Notes under the pieces: model-generated | Seen by the model: the letters and a program-made list of their open reading frames with translations, nothing else | Databases searched by the model: none | What the model was told of the DNA's origin: nothing | NCBI GenBank assembly: GCA_019636755.1 | Contig: JAHBWZ010000004.1 | Span: 310,001 to 374,000, forward strand | Source: Phycisphaeraceae bacterium | GTDB taxonomy: Bacteria > Planctomycetota > Phycisphaerae > Phycisphaerales > SM1A02 | Length of the DNA: 64,000 nt | Direction of reading: 5' to 3' | In this document: piece by piece, positions 51,413 through 60,840 of the stretch | Position numbering within the stretch: the first letter of the stretch is position 1 | How the letters are laid out: the number at the start of each line of letters is the position of its first letter | Made by a program: the position numbers and the translations under genes

Positions 51413-51907
51413 ATGCATGAACCGCCCGTCCAGAACATCCGAGGGTCCGCACGCTGGCTTGGGCTGACCGTCTGCCTGGTGGTGTGCTTCAGCCCGGCGC
51501 TGACCGGGGCACTCTTCCCGCCGGGTGCCTGGTATGCGGGACTTCACAAGCCGTCGTGGAATCCCCCCGGCTGGGTCTTCGGCCCGGTGTGGAGCGCGCT
51601 CTACGCGATGATGGCCCTGGCCGCGTGGCTGGTCTGGCAACGCGGCGGGTTCCTGGCGCAGCGCCGGGCGCTGGTGTGCTTCATCGTGCAACTCGCGCTG
51701 AACGCGGCATGGACGCCGCTCATTTTCGGCCTGCACCTCCCGGCCGTCGCATTCGTCGAACTGCTGATGCTGTGGGCGGCGATCGCGGTGACGCTGCGCG
51801 CGTTTCACCGGATCGACCGCCTCGCGGGGTGGCTGCTGGTGCCGTACCTGGCGTGGGTGAGTTTCGCGGCCGTGCTCAACTTCGCCCTGTGGAGGCTGAA
51901 TCCGTGA
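51413..51907 (+). CDS. tspO: TspO/MBR family protein
   Basis: The 164-residue protein has five membrane segments and the aromatic-rich TspO signature: LHKPSWNPPGWVFGPVWSALYAMMALAAWLVW, then LALNAAWTPLIFGLH and YLAWVSFAAVLNFALWRLNP. I describe the first in parts because it is the core family motif (Trp, Pro and Trp ligand-pocket residues). TspO proteins bind porphyrins and regulate stress or light responses. It overlaps the uvsE start (GTGA), so the two are coupled, which fits a light-stress context. Confidence 0.92.
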   Translation: MHEPPVQNIRGSARWLGLTVCLVVCFSPALTGALFPPGAWYAGLHKPSWNPPGWVFGPVWSALYAMMALAAWLVWQRGGFLAQRRALVCFIVQLALNAAWTPLIFGLHLPAVAFVELLMLWAAIAVTLRAFHRIDRLAGWLLVPYLAWVSFAAVLNFALWRLNP

Positions 51908-52821
51908 AGCACGGACGTCCATCCCCGCTTCGACTCGGCCTGTGCTGCCAGTTCGCGGCTGAGCCGATCCGGTTCCGCACGACGACGGCCGCGGCGATGC
52001 TGCGCCTGAGCAGGCCGGCGCGGCTGGCGCGGCTGGCCGGGCTGTGCCGCGCCAACGCCGACGCCCTCATGGCCGCGCTGGCGTACTGCGCGGGTCATGC
52101 CATCGGCGCCTTCCGCATCAACAGCCGCGTACTGCCGGTCAGGACACATCCGGAGGCAGGGTACGCGATGGACGAACTGCCTGGCGCCGCGGAGATCGAG
52201 GCGCGCTTCCGGGCGTGCGGTCGATTCGCCCGCGAGAACGACCTGCGACTCTCGTTCCATCCGGACCAGTTCGTGGTGCTCAACTCCCCGGACCCACGGA
52301 CGCTGGCGCACTCGCTTGCCGAACTGGATTCCCACGCCGAGATCGCGGCGTGGGTCGGCGCGGACACGATCAACCTCCACGGTGGCGGCGCATACGGCGA
52401 CAGGGCCGCCGCGCTGGTCACGCTGCGCCGGACCATCGAGCACCTGCCGGACGCGGTGCGGTCGCGCCTGACGCTCGAGAACGATGACAGGATCTACACG
52501 CCCTCGGACCTCCTGCCGGTCTGTGCCGACACCGGCGTGCCGCTGGTCTACGACGTGCACCACCACCGGTGCCTCCCCGACGGCCTGAGCGTGGCCGAGG
52601 TCACCGATCGCGCCCGGGATACCTGGCAGAACGAGCCGCACTTTCACATCTCCAGCCCGCTCGAGGGGTGGGGCGGTCCGAGGCCGGAGCGACACCACGA
52701 CTACATCGACGCCGGGGACTTCCCCCCGGAGTGGCTGGGGTGGCCGCTGACGGTGGACGTCGAAGCCAGGGCCAAGGAACTCGCCGTCGCGAGGCTGCGT
52801 GCAGCGCTTCACGGAACGTAG
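51904..52821 (+). CDS. uvsE: UV-damage endonuclease UvsE (UVDE)
   Basis: The 305-residue protein starts at a GTG overlapping the tspO stop. It has the TIM-barrel UVDE layout: RLGLCCQFAAEPIRFRTTT, AFRINSRVLPV, LRLSFHPDQFVVLNSP, INLHGGGAYGDR, LTLENDDRIYTPSDLL, LVYDVHHHRCLPD and HFHISSPLEGWGG, with the metal ligands His, Glu and Asp in place. It nicks DNA 5' to UV photoproducts, an alternative to nucleotide excision. Confidence 0.95.
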   Translation: MKHGRPSPLRLGLCCQFAAEPIRFRTTTAAAMLRLSRPARLARLAGLCRANADALMAALAYCAGHAIGAFRINSRVLPVRTHPEAGYAMDELPGAAEIEARFRACGRFARENDLRLSFHPDQFVVLNSPDPRTLAHSLAELDSHAEIAAWVGADTINLHGGGAYGDRAAALVTLRRTIEHLPDAVRSRLTLENDDRIYTPSDLLPVCADTGVPLVYDVHHHRCLPDGLSVAEVTDRARDTWQNEPHFHISSPLEGWGGPRPERHHDYIDAGDFPPEWLGWPLTVDVEARAKELAVARLRAALHGT

Positions 52822-52830
52822 ACGCGCAGG

Positions 52831-54303
52831 ATGTCCATGCCCGCGGGATCGCTCATTCTTGTCACGGGTGCAACCGGGTATGTCGGCGGGCGCCTGCTGC
52901 CGCTGCTGGTGGACGCCGGCTGGCGGGTGCGATGTCTCGCGAGGCATCCGGAGCGACTGGCGCCGCGCGTGCCGGCGGGTGTCGAGGTCGTGCCGGGCGA
53001 TGTGCTCGATGCCGCGTCGCTGCCGCCGGCGATGCAGGGAGTCGAGGCCGCCTTCTACATGGTGCACGCCATGGGTTCGACGGGCGACTTCGCGGCACAG
53101 GACAGGATCGCGGCGGATCACTTCGCTGCGGCTGCTCGCGCCGCGGGCGTCCGGCGGATCGTGTACCTCGGCGGCCTCGGCGAGGATGGTCCCGATCTGT
53201 CGGCACACCTGCGCAGCCGACACGAGGTCGGGGAGCGGCTCCGCGCGCACGGCGTACCGGTGGTCGAACTGCGCGCGTCCATCATCATCGGCTCAGGCAG
53301 CCTGTCGTTCGAGATGATCCGCGCGCTCGTGGAGCGCCTGCCGGTCATGGTGACGCCGCGCTGGGTGCACGTGAAGGCGCAGCCCATCGCCATCGAGGAC
53401 GTACTGGCATACCTGCGCGAGGCGCTGACGCTCGAGACTGGCGATCGCAGCATCATCATCGAGATCGGTGGCCCCGACCAGGTCTCCTACGGCGAACTGA
53501 TGCACGAGTACGCGCGGCAGCGCGGCCTGCGACGCTGGATGATCCCCGTGCCGCTGCTGACGCCGCGGCTCTCCAGCCTCTGGCTGGGCCTGGTCACGCC
53601 GCTGTACGCCCGGGTGGGACGGAAACTGATCGACAGCCTGCGTCACCCAACGGTGGTGCGCGACGACACCGCATCGCGCATCCCTGCGATCCGGCCGGTC
53701 GGCGTGCGGGAAGCGATCTCCCGCGCGCTGAAGAACGAGGACGCGGCCTTCGCCCGGACCCGCTGGTCGGACGCCTTCTCGGCCGCCGGCGCGCACCGGC
53801 AGCACTGGGGAGGGACACGATTCGGCAACCGGCTGGTGGACTCCCGGTCGATGACCGTGGCCGCCGAGCCCCGTGCGGTGTTCGCCGCCGTGGAGCGCAT
53901 CGGTGGCGCGACAGGCTGGTACTACGCGAACTGGCTCTGGACCGTGCGCGGCTGGCTGGACCTGCTCCTGGGCGGCGTGGGGATGCGCCGGGGGCGGCGC
54001 GACCCGCAGCACCTGGAGGTTGGTGACACGCTGGACTGCTGGCGCGTGGAGCATGTGGAGCAGAACGGGAGGCTGCGCCTTGCGGCCGAGATGAGACTTC
54101 CGGGGCGCGCGTGGCTGGAGTTCGAGGTGCGACCCCGCGACGGCGGATCCGAACTGCGCCAGACGGCCACGTTCGCGCCGCGTGGACTGGCAGGCCTTGC
54201 CTACTGGTACGGCGTCTGGCCACTGCACCAGGTCGTGTTCGCAGGCATGCTGCGCGGGATGGCGCGTGCCGCGGAGTCCGAGCGCGGCCGGGAGGTGCAG
54301 TAG
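52831..54303 (+). CDS. NAD(P)-dependent epimerase-like protein with DUF2867 domain
   Basis: The 490-residue protein has an N-terminal Rossmann domain (LILVTGATGYVGGRLLPLLV, about residues 1-300) with the TGATGYVG dinucleotide motif, followed by a DUF2867-type domain (WYYANWLWTVRGWLDLLLGGVGM, RLAAEMRLPGRAWLEFEV). It is of the atypical SDR class, likely acting on a lipid-linked or quinone-like substrate at the membrane. It follows uvsE after nine bases. Confidence 0.85.
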   Translation: MSMPAGSLILVTGATGYVGGRLLPLLVDAGWRVRCLARHPERLAPRVPAGVEVVPGDVLDAASLPPAMQGVEAAFYMVHAMGSTGDFAAQDRIAADHFAAAARAAGVRRIVYLGGLGEDGPDLSAHLRSRHEVGERLRAHGVPVVELRASIIIGSGSLSFEMIRALVERLPVMVTPRWVHVKAQPIAIEDVLAYLREALTLETGDRSIIIEIGGPDQVSYGELMHEYARQRGLRRWMIPVPLLTPRLSSLWLGLVTPLYARVGRKLIDSLRHPTVVRDDTASRIPAIRPVGVREAISRALKNEDAAFARTRWSDAFSAAGAHRQHWGGTRFGNRLVDSRSMTVAAEPRAVFAAVERIGGATGWYYANWLWTVRGWLDLLLGGVGMRRGRRDPQHLEVGDTLDCWRVEHVEQNGRLRLAAEMRLPGRAWLEFEVRPRDGGSELRQTATFAPRGLAGLAYWYGVWPLHQVVFAGMLRGMARAAESERGREVQ

Positions 54304-54618
54304 CATGACGCGCGCTGCGCGTGCCTCCGCAGCGGATCGGTCCACGATCATGCGGGTGAACCATGGCGACGATCGCCGCGCGATGGCGCGACGTCCATGC
54401 GTCACGGGCGAACGATCTGCGCAGGGTGGAAGGAGAGAGCACGTTCGCCGGGCAGCAGCGGTTCCTTGACGTGACGGCGTCGCTGGCACGCGAAGGCCGA
54501 CGTTCCCGGGTCGCGTTCCGTGCGGCCAGGCGGGATGGGGCGTGCGGAGTCCAGGGGGAGGGCATGGGAGGACACGGGACAGGCACTCGCGCGACATTCG
54601 ACGGCGGCGGGGTCCCGA
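54304..54618. other. 315-bp gap without a recognisable gene
   Basis: Open frames here have no family resemblance. The gap separates two convergent genes and ends at the lipB stop, beside a run of nine C (54622-54630) that lies inside the last lipB codons. Confidence 0.45.
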
Positions 54619-55317
54619 TCACCCCCCCCCGAACGCCTTCAGCAGCCCCTGCCGCACCTCCGCCATCGTGGGGGTCCGGTCGCCGAGCAGCGCGCGCATG
54701 CTGGTGACCGGCCGGCCGGCCAGGCCGCAGGGGACGATGAGCGCGAACTGCGAGAGATCGGGATCCACGTTCAGCGCCAGGCCGTGCATCGTCACCCAGC
54801 GTGACACGCGCACGCCCATCGCGCAGATCTTGGCGGCGGGTGCCTCGGGGTCCGGGTGCACCCAGACACCCGTGGCGCCTTCGTCTCGCGCGGCCCGGAT
54901 GCCGAACGATCCGAGCGTCTCGATGACCGCGCCTTCCAGGGCGCGCATGTACTCGTGGATGCGCAGGCCCAGCCGCTGGAGGTCGAGGATCGGGTAGACC
55001 ACCTGCTGGCCGGGGCCGTGCCAGGTGATGTCGCCGCCGCGGTCGGTCTCCGCCACCTCGATGCCGCGCCGCGCAAGTTCGGCGCTGGACGCCAGCAGGT
55101 GCGACGCCGCGCCCGGACGGCGCGTGATGGTGATGACCGGCGGATCGTGCTCCACGAAGAGGATGGTGCCCGCGTCGGTCGCGACGCCGCGCTCGCGCGA
55201 CTGGACCACCTGCCGGTGCACCTCCCGCTGGAGCGTGAGCGCGTCGGCGTACCCCATCCGGCCGCAGTCGCGCATGTGGACCGGGTGTCCGCGGAAGGAT
55301 GACGTCGCCACCGGCAT
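54619..55317 (-). CDS. lipB: octanoyl-[acyl carrier protein]:protein N-octanoyltransferase LipB
   Basis: The 232-residue protein has the LipB motifs RGGDITWHGPGQQVVYPI, AAKICAMGVRVSRWVTMHGLALNV with the catalytic Lys, and IVPCGLAG with the catalytic Cys. It transfers octanoate to lipoyl domains in lipoic acid synthesis. The ATG at 55317 lies nine bases after a TATCGT hexamer; a later ATG at 55275 is possible. The last codons are a G9 run, so the C-terminal end is prone to slippage. Confidence 0.93.
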   Translation of the reverse strand: MPVATSSFRGHPVHMRDCGRMGYADALTLQREVHRQVVQSRERGVATDAGTILFVEHDPPVITITRRPGAASHLLASSAELARRGIEVAETDRGGDITWHGPGQQVVYPILDLQRLGLRIHEYMRALEGAVIETLGSFGIRAARDEGATGVWVHPDPEAPAAKICAMGVRVSRWVTMHGLALNVDPDLSQFALIVPCGLAGRPVTSMRALLGDRTPTMAEVRQGLLKAFGGG

Positions 55318-55326
55318 GCCGGTCGG

Positions 55327-55332
55327 GACGAT
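55327..55332 (-). promoter_or_regulatory. putative -10 element of lipB
   Basis: TATCGT on the minus strand is followed by nine bases and the ATG at 55317, again the short-leader layout. Confidence 0.35.
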
Positions 55333-55392
55333 AGCCGACGGCCATCCCGGCGGGGCCGCGCGGCGCCGTCCGGACCGTCGCGCCGCCCGCGG

Positions 55393-55398
55393 TACACT
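55393..55398 (+). promoter_or_regulatory. putative -10 element of lpxA
   Basis: GGTACACT: TACACT ends ten bases before the lpxA ATG at 55409. It and the lipB element lie back to back within 72 bases. Confidence 0.45.
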
Positions 55399-55408
55399 CC
55401 GCCGGCGT

Positions 55409-56215
55409 ATGCCATCCCACGTGCATCCGACGGCGATCCTGGAGGGCGAGGTCACGCTGGCCGAGGACGTGCGCATCGGACCCTGGTGCGTCGTCAACGG
55501 CCCGGCGCGGATCGGCCCGGGCACGGTCCTCCTGGGCCAGAACTTCATCCAGGGCCCGATCGAGCTGGGTGCCGGCAACGTGCTCTATCCCGGTGTGCAC
55601 CTGGGCTTCGCGCCGCAGTCGCTGAGGTATGACCCGCAGCAGCCCGGGCACGGTCTGGTGATCGGCGATCGGAACATCTTCCGCGAGGGCACCACGATCC
55701 ACCGCGCCATGACGGATGAGGGACCGACGCGGATCGGCAACGCCAACTTCTTCATGGCGAACGCCCACGCCGGCCACGACGCGCAGATCGGCCACCACTG
55801 CGTCTTCGCCAACGGCACACTCATCGCCGGACATGTCACCGTGGAGGATCGCGTCATCACCGGCGGCAACGCCACCGTGCACCAGTTCGTCCGGCTGGGC
55901 CGGGGATGCATGATCTCCGGGCTTGTCGGCACGGGACATGACGTCCTGCCCTGGATGATGGTGACCGCCATCAACATCGCCGGCGGGATCAACCTGGTCG
56001 GCCTGCGGCGCAGCGGCGCATCGGCGCAGGACATCGATGACATGCGCTGGATCTACCGGGTCGTCTGCCGCATGAACCTGCTGCCCGCCGGGGCGCTCGA
56101 GCGCCTCCGGGAGCGCGCCGAACGTCCCCTTGTGGCGGAGGCGATCGCGTTCTTCGGCCGTTCGACGCGCGGCATCCTGCGCGCCCGCGGCAAGGCGGCG
56201 CGAGGGACGGCATGA
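55409..56215 (+). CDS. lpxA: acyl-ACP--UDP-N-acetylglucosamine O-acyltransferase LpxA
   Basis: The 268-residue protein has the left-handed beta-helix hexapeptide pattern from residue 5 on and the catalytic region MANAHAGHDAQIGHH, where His aligns with the general base of E. coli LpxA. IGDRNIFREGTTIHRA and FFGRSTRGILR match the family. It starts lipid A synthesis, so the organism should have lipid A-type outer-membrane lipid or a relative of it. Its stop overlaps the next gene by four bases. Confidence 0.93.
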   Translation: MPSHVHPTAILEGEVTLAEDVRIGPWCVVNGPARIGPGTVLLGQNFIQGPIELGAGNVLYPGVHLGFAPQSLRYDPQQPGHGLVIGDRNIFREGTTIHRAMTDEGPTRIGNANFFMANAHAGHDAQIGHHCVFANGTLIAGHVTVEDRVITGGNATVHQFVRLGRGCMISGLVGTGHDVLPWMMVTAINIAGGINLVGLRRSGASAQDIDDMRWIYRVVCRMNLLPAGALERLRERAERPLVAEAIAFFGRSTRGILRARGKAARGTA

Positions 56216-57159
56216 GCGACGCACCGGCATCGCTGTCGTTCCGCGTGCTCGGCAGCGGGTCGCGCGGCAACGCGACGCTCATCCGATACCGGCAGGGCGA
56301 GGCCACCCGGCACATCCTGATCGACTGCGGCCTCTCTCCGCGCGCGGTCCGCCTTCGGATGGCCGAGCCCTCCGCAGTCGCGCCGGCGGCCGCCGCGCCT
56401 GTCCGCGCCGGGGGTGGATCGCCGCGTTCCGCGCCCGCGCGTCCCTTCGTTCCGGACGCGATCGTGCTGACGCATCTCGATCACGATCACCTGCAGCCCG
56501 GCTGGCTCACGGTGGCGGCGTGCAGCGGCGTACCGATCTACCTGCACAGGCGCCATCGGACGCGCGCGCTCCAGCAGGGCGTCTCCGGGTCGCTGCTCCG
56601 GCTCTTCGAGGACGTGCTGGAACCCGTGCCCGGACTATCGCTGGAGCCGTTGCTGTTCAGCCACGATGAACTGGGCACCGTGGGCTTCGTGGTCGAGGGC
56701 GCGTCGCGCCGACTTGGGTTCGCGACCGATCTCGGCCATCCGCCGGAACATCTCTTCGATCGCTTCCGCAATCTCTCCGCGCTGGCGATCGAGTCGAACT
56801 ACGACCCCGACCTCCAGCTCAGCAGCGGACGGCCCGCGTTCCTTGTCCGACGGATCATGGGCGGCGGCGGACATCTCTCCAATGCGCAGGCCGCCGCGGC
56901 GGCGCATCGCATCGCCACCGCGACGGACGCGCTCAGCGCGGTCGTTGCCCTGCATCTGTCCCGGCAGTGCAATCACCCGGACCTGGTGCGACGGTCGTTC
57001 CGGCAGCACGCCGCGTCCGTCGCATCCCGGCTCATCGTCTCGGACCAGGCGCGCCCGACGCCGTGGATCGACGTGCCGCCCGCGGACCGGGGACCGCACG
57101 CCGAGCCCTTCCCCATGACCGCCGCCGGTCGAGCCGTTCCGTCACTCTTCGACGCGTAG
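56212..57159 (+). CDS. metallo-beta-lactamase-fold protein (YycJ-like) with altered metal motif
   Basis: The 315-residue protein begins SFRVLGSGSRGNATLIRY and has ILIDCGLSP, as in YycJ/VicX-type proteins. The zinc motif reads LTHLDHDHLQP, so the second His of HxHxDH is Asp here. The later GFATDLGHPPE and ALAIESNYD motifs are intact. An Ala/Pro-rich insert lies just before the zinc motif. The family includes a DNA-damage-linked nuclease in Bacillus; here a hydrolase role is likely but unproven. It is coupled to lpxA by ATGA overlap. Confidence 0.8.
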   Translation: MSDAPASLSFRVLGSGSRGNATLIRYRQGEATRHILIDCGLSPRAVRLRMAEPSAVAPAAAAPVRAGGGSPRSAPARPFVPDAIVLTHLDHDHLQPGWLTVAACSGVPIYLHRRHRTRALQQGVSGSLLRLFEDVLEPVPGLSLEPLLFSHDELGTVGFVVEGASRRLGFATDLGHPPEHLFDRFRNLSALAIESNYDPDLQLSSGRPAFLVRRIMGGGGHLSNAQAAAAAHRIATATDALSAVVALHLSRQCNHPDLVRRSFRQHAASVASRLIVSDQARPTPWIDVPPADRGPHAEPFPMTAAGRAVPSLFDA

Positions 57160-57297
57160 CGGCACGGGTCTCCCCCAGCCCAGCGGTGCCGTCGATCGTG
57201 CAGCGGGGCGGTGAGCCGGGCGGCACAGGATCCGGCAGGCGTCGCGTGCGAGTACGAGCGCGGGCACCGAGGAATCGACGCGGCGCATCGTGTCACG

Positions 57298-59598
57298 TCA
57301 CCGCACGGGCGCGTTCTCTGCCGGCCGCTCTCCCTCCAGCGCGCTCAGCAGGCGCAGCGCCACCGCCCCCGCATACGCCTCGGCCGCCGCGGCCTCGTCG
57401 CGCCGACCGAGGCGTCGGGCGGTATCCGCTTCGATGACGAAGAGCGAGAGATCCGCCAGGCGCGCCGCTTCCGACCGGAGAAAGGCGCCTTCCGGCGCCG
57501 GTTCGCCGCAGCGGCACAGGAGCGTCTCCCACGCGCCGGCCGGCGCGGAGACCCTGGCCGCGACCGCCGCGGAGAGCGCCAGCAGTACGCGCGTGACCGG
57601 CGCGTCGCGCTCCAGGCGCTCCACCTGGTGCGCCAGTCCACGCCAGTCGCCGTCCGCGGCGGCGGCACACGCCACGCGCAGCCGGGTCGGCAGGTCACCC
57701 TCGATGCGTGCGCGCAGCGGCGCGGGGATCTCGACCAGCGCCCACCGCTCCAGCACCGCCGCGAATCCCTCGGCGCCCTCGGCGATGGGCTGCGACCGCG
57801 CCGCCTCGTCCAGGGCGCGCATCAGCGTGAAGAGCAGTTCCAGTCGCCGGAGCTGTTCGGCGTCGGGCTCGCCGACCGCCCATGCCTCCACCCAGAGGCG
57901 CCGCTCGGACAGGATCAGCGCATGCAGCCGGTCGTGGACCCCGCTCGAGAGTCGGATCGACACCGCGTCGGGCTCCGCCAGGCGCGACTCGAACGGCATC
58001 GGATCGAATCGCGCCACCTGCCGCTCCAGGCGGCGCAGCACGCGCATCGCCGCATCACGCCGGATGGGGTCGGCCTGCGCCTCGCCCAGCGTCCGCATCC
58101 GGGCGAGCAGGTGACTGCGCGCCCGGGGTGATGCCGCCGCCATGCGCGACACCCACCGGTCCAGGTCGTAGAGGCGAAGGCGCGCGCGGCGGTACTCACC
58201 GCACGCGGAGACCGCGGCGAGGAAGCCGGGATCCGAGAGCGCGCCCGCGTCGGTCGCCAGCCGGTCCAGTTCATTGATGAGCGTGCGCTCGGCGATGCGT
58301 GCCAGCCGATCGAGCGCGCCGGCCGCCTGCGCGAAGTCACGCGGCGGCCGCTCATCGGCGCGATGCCTCGACCGGTCCAGCGTCGTGACGAGGTCCGTGA
58401 ACCACTCGATCCGCCTCGCGCGGTCCGCGAGCGGCACCGCCGCCGGTCCTTCCAGTCGCGCGAGCACGCGGCCCAGCGTGCGCCGCGTCGGCGCATCCGG
58501 CGCCGCGCTGACCGCCGCCAGCGCCAGCGCGCTGCGGCGAAGGTCCGTCGCCGTCGTGGCACCGTCACCGGACGGATCCGCGGGCGGCGGCGCCGCCGTG
58601 GTCGCGATCGCCGCGTCGATCCGCCCCCGGTACCACGCCAGGACCGGTGGATCCATCCATCGCGCCGTCCCGGTGCACGCGATCTGCAGGTCCAGCGCGA
58701 GATCCAGCAGGGCGGCGGCCCGATCGATCGCCTCGGCGCGCGCCGGGTCGTCCAGTCCGTCCGCCAGCCGATGGGCCGCCGCAGCGATCGCCCCGCCGTC
58801 CGCCGCGTCGCGCGCCCGCGCCGCGATGGCCGCCAGGCGCGCCGCGCGACCGGCGCCCGCGGGCAGCGGTGCCGCGGCCGGCGTGCTGCCGTCCGGATGC
58901 GGCGCGGTGGGCGCCCCCTCCAGCCAGCACGCGGCGCCGGCGCCGTCGCCGATCGGCGCCAGGACGCGGACCGCGCCGCGAACGGCCTGCAGGAACGCCT
59001 GGACAGGCGCCTCGCGCCGCACCTCGACATGATCGACCACGGCGGCGACGAACCGGTGCGCCGCGTCGATGGCGCCGTCGCGCCGCGCGGGATCCAGCTC
59101 CGCGGCGAGCAGGGCCCGATCGAGCGTGTGCCGGCCGTTGGCCAGCCGCATCCCTGCGAGCGCCACCTCCATGTCCTCGTCGGTCGCCTCGCCCGCGCGA
59201 AGCGGCGGCAGCGCGCGGCGCAGGGTCTCTGCCGCGAGCAGCCGCCACTCCGCCATCGCTCTCAGCAGGACGGCGCGCGCCTCCGGCGCTGATTCCCCGG
59301 CGCTCCGCGCCCCGGGTGCGGGCGCGGCGCCGCCCGCCGGGTGAGCGCTGCGCCGCCCGGACTCCGCGATCTCGTGTTCAAGCCGGCGCAGCAGGTCCCG
59401 CAGCCAGGACTGGTCATCCAGCGCGGGCCGAGGCACGGCCACCGGGATCGAGAGTTCCTGCGCCGAGGCGCCGGGCAGCCTCCCGTCGATCGGAGGCAGG
59501 ACGCCCCACGGCGCCAGGACGATCCAGGCGGCGGCGCAGGACCGGATGCCTCGGCCCCCCGGTCCCGTACGGCCCGCGCTCGCATGGACCGGTCTCAT
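57298..59598 (-). CDS. large helical protein of unknown function
   Basis: The 766-residue protein has an N-terminal hydrophobic segment that may be a signal (CAAAWIVLAPWGVLPPI) and then almost only helices rich in Ala, Arg and Leu, with pairs such as RRLERQVARFDP and RRLELLFTLMRALDEAARS. It could be a repeat scaffold of TPR-like helices, though no repeat unit is clear. Its start overlaps the glycosyltransferase stop by four bases, so both are made together and may work in the same envelope process. Confidence 0.6.
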   Translation of the reverse strand: MRPVHASAGRTGPGGRGIRSCAAAWIVLAPWGVLPPIDGRLPGASAQELSIPVAVPRPALDDQSWLRDLLRRLEHEIAESGRRSAHPAGGAAPAPGARSAGESAPEARAVLLRAMAEWRLLAAETLRRALPPLRAGEATDEDMEVALAGMRLANGRHTLDRALLAAELDPARRDGAIDAAHRFVAAVVDHVEVRREAPVQAFLQAVRGAVRVLAPIGDGAGAACWLEGAPTAPHPDGSTPAAAPLPAGAGRAARLAAIAARARDAADGGAIAAAAHRLADGLDDPARAEAIDRAAALLDLALDLQIACTGTARWMDPPVLAWYRGRIDAAIATTAAPPPADPSGDGATTATDLRRSALALAAVSAAPDAPTRRTLGRVLARLEGPAAVPLADRARRIEWFTDLVTTLDRSRHRADERPPRDFAQAAGALDRLARIAERTLINELDRLATDAGALSDPGFLAAVSACGEYRRARLRLYDLDRWVSRMAAASPRARSHLLARMRTLGEAQADPIRRDAAMRVLRRLERQVARFDPMPFESRLAEPDAVSIRLSSGVHDRLHALILSERRLWVEAWAVGEPDAEQLRRLELLFTLMRALDEAARSQPIAEGAEGFAAVLERWALVEIPAPLRARIEGDLPTRLRVACAAAADGDWRGLAHQVERLERDAPVTRVLLALSAAVAARVSAPAGAWETLLCRCGEPAPEGAFLRSEAARLADLSLFVIEADTARRLGRRDEAAAAEAYAGAVALRLLSALEGERPAENAPVR

Positions 59599-60800
59599 GC
59601 GGACGCACCCGGCCCGGCAGGCACCGCCGGCGCGCGCGGCGCCAGCACCTCTCGATACACCTCGTCCAGCGCCTCCACCATCGCGCCGGCACTGAAGCGG
59701 TCCCGACAGAGGGCGCGGCCCGCGGCGCCGAACCGCGCCCGCAGCGCCGGATCCGCACGGAGCGACAGGACGGCATCGCGCAGGCCGGCGCAGTCGCCCG
59801 GCTTCACCAGCCTTCCGGTCTCACCGTCGATGCACACTTCGCGCGTTCCGTCCACGTCGTACGCCACCACCGCCAGGCCGCTCAGGAGCGCCTGCGTGAC
59901 GACGCGCGGCAGCCCCTCGCGGTAACTGGGATGCACCAGCAGGTCCATGGCCTGATGAAACTTCGGAATCTGCTCCGGCGGCACCAGGCCCGTCGTGACG
60001 ACGCGCCCGGTCAGCCCCAGGTCCGACACGCGGCCGAGCAGTCGGTCCCGCCACCACCCGTCTCCCACCCAGAGCAGGCGCAGGTGCGGATCGGCCTGCA
60101 GCGCCGGGCCCAGCGCGTCCAGCAGATCGTCGTGTCCCTTGAGTTCGGCCAGCCGCGCGACGGTCCCGATGACGAAGTCGTCCTCCGCCAGTCCGAGCGC
60201 CTGCCGGACCTCCGTGCGCGACCACTGCGGCGCGAGGAACGGCTCGACGTCCATGCCGGACCAGACCGTCCGGTACTGCGCCGGCCGCCCGATGCCCGCC
60301 GCGAGCGACTGGTCGCGCATGGCATCCGCCACGCCGAGGATCCGATGACAGCGCCGGGCCGCGGCGCGCTCGGCGAGGATGTAGACCCGGTTCCGCCAGC
60401 CACGCTCGTACGGGTGGAAGGCAAGCCCGTGAATCGTGTGGACCACGCACGGCACGTGTTCCCGCCACGCCGCGAACCGGCCCAGGATCCCCGCCTTGGA
60501 CGAGTGCGTATGCACGACGTCCGGCCGCCAGTCCCGGATGATCCGGCGCAGGTCGCGCAGGCAGCGAAGATCACGGCACGGTGCCAGTTCCCGCACCAGG
60601 TGCGGCGTCTCGATCAATTCGATGCCGCCGTGCGCACGCGCACGCTCGTAGAGCGATCCCTCGGGGCCGTAGATGGGGCCGAAGACCAGGCCCACCGTGT
60701 GGCCGCGATCCGCCTGGCCTTCGCAGGAGAGCACCGTGTTCTCCTGCGAGCCGCCGAGAATGAGCCGGGTCGAGATGTGCAGGATGCGGAGCGGTCGCAT
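59595..60800 (-). CDS. glycosyltransferase family 4 protein
   Basis: The 401-residue protein has the GT-B layout: ILHISTRLILGGSQENTVLS at the start, DVVHTHSSKAGILGRFAA and VHTIHGLAFHPYE in the acceptor half, and IGTVARLAELKGHDDLLDA with HPSYREGLPRVVTQAL in the donor half; the Glu of the last motif is typical for retaining GT4 enzymes. It probably adds a sugar to an envelope polysaccharide. It is divergent from truA. Confidence 0.92.
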   Translation of the reverse strand: MRPLRILHISTRLILGGSQENTVLSCEGQADRGHTVGLVFGPIYGPEGSLYERARAHGGIELIETPHLVRELAPCRDLRCLRDLRRIIRDWRPDVVHTHSSKAGILGRFAAWREHVPCVVHTIHGLAFHPYERGWRNRVYILAERAAARRCHRILGVADAMRDQSLAAGIGRPAQYRTVWSGMDVEPFLAPQWSRTEVRQALGLAEDDFVIGTVARLAELKGHDDLLDALGPALQADPHLRLLWVGDGWWRDRLLGRVSDLGLTGRVVTTGLVPPEQIPKFHQAMDLLVHPSYREGLPRVVTQALLSGLAVVAYDVDGTREVCIDGETGRLVKPGDCAGLRDAVLSLRADPALRARFGAAGRALCRDRFSAGAMVEALDEVYREVLAPRAPAVPAGPGASA

Positions 60801-60823
60801 CGGAGGACCAGAGGTGAGCCGAT

Positions 60824-60831
60824 AGCATACT
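60824..60831. promoter_or_regulatory. overlapping divergent -10 elements, glycosyltransferase and truA
   Basis: AGCATACT reads CATACT toward truA (nine bases before its ATG) and TATGCT on the other strand toward the glycosyltransferase (23 bases before its ATG). Both lie in the same eight bases, so only one polymerase could use the spot at a time. Confidence 0.4.
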
Positions 60832-60840
60832 CCCCCGCCG

